Source: Lactarius indigo (taxonomy: Eukaryota > Basidiomycota > Agaricomycetes > Russulales > Russulaceae). Taken from it: 64,000 nucleotides of DNA. Numbering within the stretch: the stretch's first letter is position 1; each line of letters starts with the position of its first letter. The notes below the pieces were generated by a model, which saw only the letters and a program-made list of their open reading frames with translations, had not been told where the DNA came from and searched no databases. The DNA is taken from contig JAFKAC010000014.1 in assembly GCA_025766275.1 (NCBI GenBank), positions 868,001-932,000 of the forward strand, written 5' to 3'. A program made the position numbers and the translations under genes. Positions 1 to 8,682 of this stretch are shown in pieces.

Positions 1-122
1 CGACGGAATCAGGCTGGTTCGGTGATGTCCGACCAGGAGTTACAGTAAGTACCCGTCACGTGCACCATGGCTGCCAGTGTCATCATCGACAACCATCTGC
101 CGCTCAAGCTCAGCGTCTCTCA

Positions 123-1190
123 AGCATAGAGATACACGATACACCTGGGGGTTTGAAGATCGGAGAGTTGGGTATAGTATCGTATCGGGGAGCTAGGGAG
201 AAACTGGATTAAGTACGTCATTCACTGCATAGTACTATTTACTCAACCATTGTATGGGAAAGGCCGATATGCTGGCGGATAACAACACGAGGTGATGTCC
301 TAACATATTCCAATTTTGTCAAGAGGAATATTTGTGGGTTCCCGGGGAAGAAAACTTTGCTTGTGTACCGAATACTATTATTCCTTAAATTTCCTTCCAC
401 TACCCTTCCCTTCCGCCTTCGGATAAACGGGCTCTCCGGCCTTTCCTTTCCTTTCCTTTCCTTTCAAGTTGAGATACAAATTTTTTTCCGGCTTCCACCA
501 GCGCGGGCTTGGCTGTGCGGTTGCCTAGCTGGTAGGCTAACCTTTCTGCGTGTCTCATGTCTACTGTCCCTTGCATCAAGAGAGGTCTCATGGCGCGGAG
601 TATAGCGTCGAGCAACCTCCTGGACGACTTGATGATCGTTCCCACTCCTCTATTGCGAGTTTGTGACTCTTTCTGGGAATGGCCGGCTGACCATGCACGA
701 CTCATCGAGGCCTGATGAGTGGTCTGAGAATGCGTTCACCAGTTGTACGTGTCTTTCAGAAACCAATCACTACCGCATTTTCAAGGGTCCGAAGTTCATA
801 TGTATCTACTACATAATCCGATCGCCATGAGAAAAAGTTTGCATGAATATTGGCACCTCACCCCATATATCTACGCAGTTCAACGTGCATTTTCCGGTGC
901 TATCCTCACACGGTAGACTGCTTCTAGAATGACTGAGAATCTCGCAGTCACTGTCTCTGCACCTTACTCTTTAGTCTCGTAAAATTTTGAGAGCGTACTC
1001 GACCTCCGCCCTGAACGATTCGATCCTGATTGATCTTGTGTCGCCAATATTGTCCAGAGCCATTTCCATTCGGCCTGAGTCAGTACTGTGGAAATTGTCT
1101 TTCGAACCTGCAAGAGTAACTTCAAGTTATCCATCTCCATATGTGTGCATTCGTTAAACCATGTTCCAAGAACATTCTCTGTAGTTCTTG
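123..1190. repeat. Dispersed ~1 kb non-coding repeat, copy 1
   Basis: This stretch aligns along its length with 6231-6379 plus 14357-15260, where a retrotransposon interrupts the match, and partly with 42062-42290. Shared landmarks are a GGTTTGAAGATC block near the start, a GATAACAACAC block near 265, a CT-rich tract near 400-480 with CCTTTCC tandem repeats, and a GGTCTGAGAATGCG block near 720. No frame carries recognisable protein motifs. It may be a dead element or the flank of the duplicated unit; I cannot classify it. Confidence 0.6.
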
Positions 1191-1289
1191 TTTCACAAAG
1201 GAGCCGACAGCTTTCCGGAGGCTGAAGTGCTGATGAGCGGTATTTATTACAGTAAAAAGAAAATTCAATTTATATTCCAGGATAGTAAA

Positions 1290-1756
1290 TTGGTGTTCGC
1301 GAATTCGACGTCGACAAAGTCGACCTTGAGTTTCTTGTCGGTCTTGACACCGACCAGGAGAGGCGAACCATGGCGGGCAGTGACCACTTCATCGGGATAG
1401 TGCTTCGACTTGACGACAAAGGCAAAGGAACCCTTGAGCTCCTTGAGGACGGCCTTGACGAGCTCGGTGAAAGTGATGCGCTTGTCAGGTTGGGAGTCGT
1501 AGACGTATTTCGTGAGAATGGCGACGGCCTCGGTGTCGGTTTCGCTCTCAAATTTAAAGCCACGGTTTTGGAGAACGAGGCAGAGGGCAGCGGCGTTGGT
1601 TACGATGCCGTTGTGGACGACGACGAAATCGCTGCTTGGGTCTGAACGCAGTGGATGGCAGTTCACAACCGAGGGGGGGCCGTGGGTTGCCCAGCGAGTG
1701 TGCGCGATGGAAATTTGTGAGTTGAAGACTCTAGATGTGTCTATCTTCGCGGCCAC
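1290..1756 (-). pseudogene. GFAT (glutamine:fructose-6-phosphate amidotransferase) fragment
   Basis: The minus-strand frame gives about 160 residues matching the middle of the glutaminase (GATase type 2) domain of glucosamine-6-phosphate synthase, the first enzyme of UDP-GlcNAc and chitin synthesis. Visible family motifs in order are IAHTRWATHG, NCHPL, VVHNGI and FESETDTE, then a GSFAFV-like strand and a HGSPLLVGV block. The N-terminal catalytic Cys segment and both SIS sugar-isomerase domains are absent, so this cannot be a working enzyme. The second copy of the surrounding duplicated unit has only a short related stub at the matching place (around 19560-19615). The piece was therefore either inserted into copy 1 or lost from copy 2. 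The coding frame within it is still open. Confidence 0.75.
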
Positions 1757-2380
1757 GATCCGCGTACAAGACCGGCCATCCCGAAGTTATGATAGTTCAC
1801 TTACATTCCGTATTGACGGACACGACTAGTACACGACCGAAACCCCTGGCACCACGGGCCTTATCATATGAACGCGTACTAGTGTCTCTGAAATGAGTAG
1901 TTAGATGGACAATGTTGGCGACCAGCTGACAAAAACGGATGATCAAAAGAGAGGGAAAGGAAAGATCCAATACAAACGGCCAGCTTTAAGAAGCAAAGGG
2001 AATAGGCTAGTTAGGAAAAGAAAGGACTCGGAGAGTAGGAGCATGTGTAGAAAGGGCCACCCAGTCGGATCAGTGACGGGATACTAGGAGCCAAGTGCAA
2101 TTGAAGGGGTGCAGGCAGGACTACGACACTATGGTCCAGCATCAAAGTCCTTCGTTTACCCGCTGAGCCAAAGAAAAAGAAGTCCTCTCTGGGTCAGGGA
2201 CCGTTTGAGGGCCTGGGTCTTCAAATCGATCACGAGAGGGATGACTTAATGTTTCCACGTGCGGTGATTGGGAGGGCGTGGGTCCATGGGAAACAAAGCT
2301 ACGGTATTTACGTCGTCTGTCATGATGAATACAGTACGACCTCTGAAATTTCACCCTACCCACTTTAATAAGATAGAGCT

Positions 2381-2387
2381 TATAAAG
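2381..2387 (+). promoter_or_regulatory. TATA box of lectin gene 1
   Basis: TATAAAG lies 47 bp before the ATG at 2428. The surrounding 150 bp is conserved upstream of the second lectin gene (about 20080-20221), but there the box has decayed to TCTAAAAA. Confidence 0.55.
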
Positions 2388-2427
2388 GCGAACTTTCACC
2401 ACCTGTTTCCCCCATCGATATCGCAGC

Positions 2428-3647
2428 ATGTCCATTAAGTCGGGCCAACGCTACAAGATCACCAACGAGCAACATAACATGGTCATCGATCTGTTTGCCG
2501 GAGACCACAAGACCATCCTCGGCCATACCTTCCACGGAGGAGAGAACCAACTGGTAACAATGATCGCTACTTCGACGTCTTGAATCTCATATAACCCCGA
2601 CACGCTCTAGTGGATCATAGAAAAGCAGGTCAACAGCCAATGGACTATTCGATCGGTCGATCATCAGAAGTATCTTGGAGTTGAGACTACCCCGAACGAC
2701 GGGACGCATCTTGTGGGCCTGGACCAGCCTCAGTTCTGGGATATCGATATTCTATCAGATCCTAAGGTCCCTACTCCCAGCGTTAAGTACGTTTTATCGC
2801 GTACCCCGCTGGCGGTTGCTGTTGACTTCAAGTTCTTTTGACAGGCTCTGCTATTGGGTCCGTGGCACTTGTTACGTCGCCGATTACCCCTCATATGGGG
2901 GCGCCGGAAAGAAACTTCAATTGTGGACGTCTTGGGTAGGAAAGAACCAGGTCTGGGTGCTCGAAGAGTGTGAGTCATGTTTTGGTGAAGCCGACGACTG
3001 GTGCAGCTAACTAAAAGTCACTAGATTCCTCCTGGTTTTCCCTTCATGGCGTGTCTGTCGAGTCGAGTCGACGTTACAAGATCATCAACGAGAAAAACAA
3101 CCTGGTCCTCGATCTATCCTGCACAGGGTTCATCGTTGGACATGACTTCCATGGCGGGGATAACCAACAGGTAACAACCCTCGCTAATGATAACCATCGC
3201 CTCATACAACCGCGACACGCTCCAGTGGATCATAGAGAAGCAGGTCAATGGCCAATGGGCCATTCGATCGGTCGCCGCCAACGGGGATCAGAAGTACCTC
3301 TGCGTTGAGAAAACCCCAGATAACGGAACACGTCTGGTCGGCCTGGACCAGCCTCAGTTCTGGGATATCGAGATTCTGCCGGACCCTACTAAGCCCAGTG
3401 TTAAGTACGCCATGCCACATACCCCATTGTCCATCGCTGCTTACTTTGACAGGCTGTGCCAGTGGGTCCGTGGGATTTGTTTTGTCGCCGATTACCCCAA
3501 AGATGGGGGCGCCGGGGCCAATCTTCAAATGTGGACGACTGAGGGAGGAAAGAGCCAGGTGTGGGTGCTCGAAGAGTGTAAGTGCATCTTGGTGAAATCT
3601 GACAACTCGCCTGTTGACAGCTAACTCGATATTTGGTAGTACTGTAA
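2428..3647 (+). CDS. Two-domain ricin-B-type (beta-trefoil-like) lectin protein
   Basis: Seven exons join in frame: 2428-2553, 2611-2786, 2845-2969, 3025-3170, 3226-3404, 3453-3577 and 3640-3647, giving 294 residues. Each of two tandem domains has the fungal ricin-B-lectin pattern: SGQRYKI start, DL..., FHGGENQ, a Q-x-W motif, GTHLVGLDQPQFWDI, then WVRGTCYVADYP and NQVWVLEE. The intron after FHGGENQ falls inside the QxW motif (NQ-L/W in domain 1, NQQ/W in domain 2). A short linker, YSSWFS, joins the domains. There is no signal peptide, as is usual for cytosolic fungal lectins of this type. The expected role is carbohydrate binding, often in defence; the ligand cannot be read from sequence. 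The protein ends LEELL. A three-domain paralogue is at 20222. All splice sites are GT-AG and were chosen by phase. Confidence 0.72.
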
Positions 3648-4459
3648 ATGTTTGAATTGTCAGGAATTGATTGTGTTACTAATGATATAATATCTGATAG
3701 TGAAAGCATGCTGTCTGTAAGGGCGTATTAAATCTATCGCCGTGGCGGGAAAAGGAGTAGCTAAAGTGCGCCCGGTCAGCGACTTCAAGACCACAAAATA
3801 CTACCCAACGGACGCCAAGAGGGATGCTATTGATTAGTCACCGTCGGTCATAGTCAATCATGGCACGACCCGCCACAGTATTTGACTAATTTGATTGTTT
3901 AACTCGATATCCCCTAGCACGCACCGGAAAACAGCTTCTAGGTTGAGCTTGAGCTCGAAGCAAGTACGAAGCATCTCTTATGCGAATCTGCAGCCACACT
4001 ATCTTTATTACTGTATTACTATGCACCTATCGGATAAAGTATTAATTTACCATGAGCAAGAGTTGGTAACTTACCTGTAACAAGATATTTATTCCAAGGT
4101 AGTTACTGTATCTGTAACCGATATCTCCATTTCTGGGAGAATTCCGTGTCGTCGTCTCTTCGTCCCTCATCATACCCATCTGAAATGAAACATGCCATCT
4201 GGACCACCTGGCCATTATTAAATTATATTATTCTCTGAACCAAGAGCTGCGTGACCATTTTGGCTCCACAAAGGGTTGTCAGACTCCATGTGGCAATAAC
4301 AACCCCCACTGCCAAGGGCCCCAGCAGCTTTTGTCTCGGTATAAGTTACACTACTGTCCTTTACCATACGCTGACCAACTGCCCATCCTACTGCGGTTAA
4401 CATATTGAGCCCTTACAGTCAAGCACAATATTGAGCTTGCCTCCAATGTGTTGATTGAA
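3648..4459. other. Intergenic, unit copy 1; no gene seen
   Basis: The stretch between lectin gene 1 and the coiled-coil pseudogene shows no supported gene. From about 4080 it aligns with 23370-23720 of unit copy 2, including a shared TATTTATTCCAAGG block and a CATTTCTGGGAGAA block. Confidence 0.5.
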
Positions 4460-5108
4460 ATGTTCGATTCTATACAATCGTTGCATGCCATGTGACTTGC
4501 TGAGCAGTGTTTGACACAACGTCAGATCAATGCGGCATACCAACAGATCCACTATCTCATGCCGTTTTCAACACCCAGGCCCACACCATTGTGGCCTCAA
4601 GGAAGAACCTTGAGCAGCCGGAGTCACATGCATGTTGACAAGCCTTTGATTATGAAGTACATATCTCAGGCAAGCACATATTGGAACACAATCAGGCGAT
4701 GCAGGATGGCTGGGGGGGTGTTATTTTTAGTGAAATATTACCCAGAACAATGGAAATTTGAACTCTAGTGGTGACAACCGCCAGAAATTGTAAGACTTAG
4801 TTATGTGCAGCTGAACTCAACTAGGTCTCGACTTTTTGTTTCCAGTCCGCAAGGTCCACATGCAGGTTACAGAACTCGCTCAAGAGCGTGGCAGCTTCGG
4901 GGGCCAGATAGAGGACCTGTGAAGCGAGCTAGCAGAAGCCAAGCGTGAGGTCATGCTGGTCCGGCAATTGGTTGTTGAAGAGAAACAGCCCCTCAAACTA
5001 CGTCTCAATGAAGAGTGCAGGGCTAAGGAACGGCTCCCCCATTAACTGCCACTGTACGTTCGCATGGATGAACTCTCAAAACAGAAGTCCAAGTTTGTGT
5101 GCATATAG
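4460..5108 (+). pseudogene. Coiled-coil protein gene, decayed copy 1
   Basis: This is the homologue of the gene at 23722-24269. The ATG at 4460 is followed by a TGA at 4493-4495 where copy 2 has CGA (Arg). Further on there is a TGA near 4919 where copy 2 has AGA, and a TAA near 5043 where copy 2 has CAA. The 3' exon still shows the charged heptad-like run with LAEAKREV and a CAG codon where copy 2 now has TAG. Most differences from copy 2 in the first 80 bases are CpG turned into TpG or CpA. The product would have been a small coiled-coil protein of unknown role. Confidence 0.6.
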
Positions 5109-5329
5109 TTTCTTGCATGTCTTCTCTACCATCCCATTGCTCACTGTACTTTCGTCTGTCTTTTTATTTTATTTTTTTCATTTCAGGATAGTTGCTATTA
5201 TCATGATGCAGAGCGGGATATGCACCCTAGTTTGCCCTTGTGCGTATCTTCTGAGCTCTCCGTCTCCTGCTCATCCCTTTCACTTGTGTCTGGCTGTGTC
5301 CTGTGATACCTTTGTGAAACCAGGATGTT

Positions 5330-5580
5330 CTAAGAAATCTCAATCATGATGACATGCGCCTCATGATGCATGACGGACTCTGTGCATTACTGTACCTGAT
5401 GATTTTACATCCTTCCGCCGCAGGTCTCTTGGGCTGACAAAGACCCTGCCATCTGGCACGTCACATTCCGTTCCACATGTGCCTTTCTTGCGAAACAAAT
5501 ACTGCACAATATCCACCTTGCGACTAGGACATCTAGCTCCCTTCTATTTACAAAGGAAGCCAATCCTGAGGACTGCTAGC
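5330..5580 (+). other. Possible terminal exons of an unidentified gene
   Basis: Two short stretches read like protein: about 5330-5390 (containing LNHDDMRLMMHDGLCALL) and 5422-5580 (starting VSWADKDPAIWHV, ending with TAG after EANPEDC). A putative acceptor CCGCCGCAG precedes the second. The implied intron would be only about 32 nt, and a second frame is also open, so the model is weak. Nothing matching is seen in unit copy 2. I do not recognise the family. Confidence 0.25.
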
Positions 5581-5634
5581 TATAGCCTCCAAATCACCGT
5601 GCTATGTGGCCTAGCATCATCATCATCAACCATC

Positions 5635-6193
5635 TGTTGATAAGTGACCCTTGCGCACTTAGCGGCTCACACGGACCGGACTTGCAGCATGGACTGCTTT
5701 AGATTAGATTAATTGGACTTGTAGATTACTTACATTTGATCTGTACAATCTAGCGCTTATCATTGCGTCATGTATAACATCACTGTACCTTATGATATCA
5801 TAGATCCAGACTCTGCGTTGTATTCAACGCCTTTGTACTTTCCTTTGTTCTATCTTTATCATGATATCATTATGATGTCATTTACTTCTAGACTCTCTTT
5901 GTTCTGCGCTCCTTGTTCTCCATTAGCACATTCTTTTATCCCACATGTAGAACAACGTCTCTTGTACTCTGTGACCCTGTGTTACTTCTCTTGTACTAGT
6001 GTCACTCTCCTGTATAGTATAAGTAGTAGGCTTGTACGCTCCTGGTCCACATCAGTTCCTCACTGCTGTGTGCCAGACAACCTCTCTTGCTTTCACTTGC
6101 TTGACACCCTGTGCTGCTTCTCAGTCACCTTCTATATCTCACCACAGTCCTATCAGTCCACTGTGAGTATAGTCCTTATGTGTCTGTTCATCA
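5635..6193. mobile_element. Solo LTR, 559 bp
   Basis: The segment starts TGTTGATAAG and ends TTCATCA. It is bounded by an exact 5 bp direct repeat CCATC (5630-5634 and 6194-6198), the target duplication typical of LTR elements. It holds a promoter-like GTATAGTATAAGTAG near 6013, has a pyrimidine-rich plus strand, and contains no convincing coding frame. No internal domain is adjacent. The orientation is uncertain. Confidence 0.5.
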
Positions 6194-6230
6194 CCATCCA
6201 CCTCTCAGGCTCAGCTCCCCCCCAGTGAAG

Positions 6231-6379
6231 ACACATGACACACCCAAGGGTTTGAAGATCAGAGGGTTAGACCAGTTGGGTATCGTGTCGCGTCGGGGAG
6301 CTATGGGGCCACTGGATCAAGCGCGTACAACGGACACTGCATGGTACTACTAGTCATGTTTCCTCAACCCCTGCATGGG
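6231..6379. repeat. Dispersed ~1 kb repeat, copy 2, left part
   Basis: Matches about 123-260 (GGTTTGAAGATC, GTCGGGGAGCTA and GCATGGTACTA blocks). The match is broken at 6380 by the gypsy element and resumes at 14357. Confidence 0.6.
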
Positions 6380-7096
6380 TGTTACGGACTGGACTTGTTT
6401 TGACTTACTATTAGTTTCTTACTTACACTTGCGTTCACGGGAAAGTCTTTCCTTTCTTGGCTTTCCCTTTCTTGGACTTGCTGCGCACTAGGAGCCTTAA
6501 GATTCTCTCCTAGTGCAAAGTGAGACAATGAGACACTCATTGTCCTTATAAGTCTTTATTACTACTATACTTGGGCTAAATGCACCCTTTTATGGCAGGT
6601 GTCTCACTTTTGTTAAAACTGAGACATGTCTCACTTGCCTTTTATATCCTTGTTTCTTCTCACACTTACTGCAGATAGCTGTGCACACTTTCTTCTTTTT
6701 CCTGTGCCTGCTGCGGATTGCTGTACCTTCTTCTCACGCTTGCTGCGAATTGCTGTGTTACTTCTCACGCTTGCTGCGGATTGCGCCATTTGTTTGTTCC
6801 GCACAAACAAACCCTTTTCTATATAAGTCGTGGCCCTAGGTAGCTTGTATCCTTAGACTCGACTTCTTTACCATCACAGTATACATTGTTTTCCCATTCC
6901 CTTGGGGTAACTCTCTGCTGAACCGTCGAACCTCTTGAACCCCCTTGAACTCCACTCACATCCTGAGTATTGTGTCATACTCTGAGATCCTTGTTAACCA
7001 CTTAAACCTTGCCATTACTGGCTGGACCTTCGCTCATTGACATAGAAAGACCAGACTTGCTCATGCCGAGCTGAACATTCCTACTGTAACGTTACA
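6380..7096 (+). repeat. 5' LTR of the gypsy element
   Basis: Starts TGTTACGGACTGG and ends CTGTAACGTTACA. It differs from the 3' LTR by a missing T in the TGACTTACT stretch, A for G near 6747, and two more transitions near the end (CATGCCG and AACATT against CACGCCG and AACGTT). It contains its own promoter at 6820. Confidence 0.93.
6820..6865 (+). promoter_or_regulatory. LTR promoter: TATA box and inferred transcript 5' end
   Basis: TATATAAG lies at 6820-6827. About 35 bp downstream, at 6855-6865, is AGACTCGACTT, the exact reverse complement of 11 bases just inside the element (7099-7109). A transcript starting at about 6855 would carry its own primer at its 5' tip. The start site is inferred, not observed. 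Confidence 0.6.
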
Positions 7097-8682
7097 TTAA
7101 GTCGAGTCTCTCCACCCTGGCTTCAAAACTAGGAAGCAGGAGCCGTTCCCAGTTCAAACCAGAATTCATCACCAGAAGAACAGAAGACGATCTCTCTGAC
7201 AACATCAAGGGAGTAGCCATCTGGAAAACCTACGACGAAACTGAAGGATATTACGTTTGGAGCAAAGAAGACAACGGATATATTCCTATTGAATATATAG
7301 AAGACAAATGACTTTGGGTAGTCATCGCACAATCATCCAAAGACCACAAGTGGTTCTCTGTCAAACCAGTACCACTAGAATTCGGACTTGGTCCATATAG
7401 AAACAACCCAGTTGGCATAGTTGTCGACTCAGATACAGAAGAACCTGCTCAGGATTTGGATCAACATCAATCCCCTGTTGCATCAGTGGAAGCTACGTCA
7501 GGTGCCCCCTCTTTAGCCCCACAAGAACCCATAGATTCAGGTGCTCGCACACCAACAAACTCAAGCATTAGAATGACAAGCACAGCCACACAAATCAACA
7601 CCTCAATCACCCACACCCCTAGTGGAGGTGGCAGTAGCAAAGGAGGCGGAGGTGGAGGTGGAGGCGGAGGTGGAGGTGGAGGCGGTGGAGGAATCCCTGC
7701 TGGAAGAGCCCCACCTTTAGCCCCCCCTCCTGCCGGAGATAAATTAACAGGCCTACCACCAAAAGAATTCACTGGAGACCGAGCCCACAGCAAGAAATTC
7801 CTAAAAGAGTTCACCTTCTACCAGGCCCTCAATGGATCAATCGAGAAAATGAGAAACCCCTATCTCAGATGCATTGTCTTCCTCTCCCTAATACGAGGAG
7901 ACTTGGTTGATGACTGGGTTATGGAACAAAGTGACTGGCTTACTGATGAACTTGCTTGAGGACGGGCTACAACAGAAGAAGACCTGTGGATCACCATCCT
8001 AGATCGCTTCCAGGCTGCTTACACAGACATTGCAGAGAAGCAGAAGGCACAGAAGGCACTCCAAGCAGTCAAAATGGAGAATGGAGACCTTGACACCTAT
8101 ATTGCTCAGTTCGCTGCCCTTGCAAAGAAGGCAGGATATGGTGCAGATGAAGAAGGAACCCTGGATATTTTCTCACGGGGTCTACCTGAAAAACTGGTCA
8201 GGAACATCATACAGTTCGACCACCCAGATGACTGGAAAGAATGGACCCAATCAGCCAGAAAGCACCATCAAGACTTCATCAATCTCCAAAATCACTTTGG
8301 GATCAAAAAGGAAACTAAAGCCGGATTCACAAAAGGGCAATGGAACAATGCCTTTAAAGTCAAACCATGTGACCCAAATGCGATGGACATAGGAAGGACT
8401 CAAAGAGGAGCTGCAGGAAGAGCAGCCCTCACTGAAACTGAAAAACAGAAGCTCCAAGCAGAAGGGCACTGTTTCCGTTGCAAGAAACAGGGGCACATAT
8501 TGCGAAACTGCCCTGACAAACCAGCCAAACTTGCAGAAGCATCAACTACACCCTCTGCACCACCCACCACAAAAACCAAAGAGGAACTAGCAAATGAGAT
8601 GTGGGGAACTCTGATGGCACAGAGTGAGGAAGTGCAAGCACTGCTCGTAGAGAAAGCCTTTGCTGAGAAGGATTTTTCGTAG
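7096..8682 (+). pseudogene. gag: gag of the gypsy element, two nonsense codons
   Basis: One frame is open from just inside the LTR to TAG at 8680-8682, except for TGA at 7309-7311 and TGA at 7957-7959. Features in order are an N-terminal region rich in charged and aromatic residues; a Pro/Thr/Ser linker with a run of about 18 glycines (7650-7690); a capsid-like helical region containing KEFTGDR, FLKEFTFY and DLDTYIAQFAALAKKAGY; and a CCHC nucleocapsid knuckle CFRCKKQGHILRNC (about 8470-8511). Both stops could derive from CGA (Arg). No in-frame ATG is visible near the start of the open frame, so the initiation codon may also be lost. Gag would form the particle that packages the RNA. Confidence 0.8.
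7099..7109 (+). other. Primer-binding site, self-priming type
   Basis: AAGTCGAGTCT begins two bases after the 5' LTR and is perfectly complementary over 11 nt to AGACTCGACTT at 6855-6865 in the LTR. It does not begin with the TGG that a site complementary to a tRNA CCA end would normally show. This matches the self-priming arrangement known from the Tf1/Tf2 group of gypsy elements. Confidence 0.65.

Noticed and set aside
6626..6826. 66-codon open frame in each LTR
   Set aside because: It has no protein features, and LTRs do not normally code; it lies upstream of the inferred transcript start.
7467..7814. Open frame on the minus strand with a long proline run opposite gag
   Set aside because: It is the antisense shadow of the glycine run in gag and has no other feature.
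7957..7959. Programmed stop readthrough in gag
   Set aside because: Four separate TGA codons occur across gag and pol, none at the gag-pol junction; mutation is simpler.
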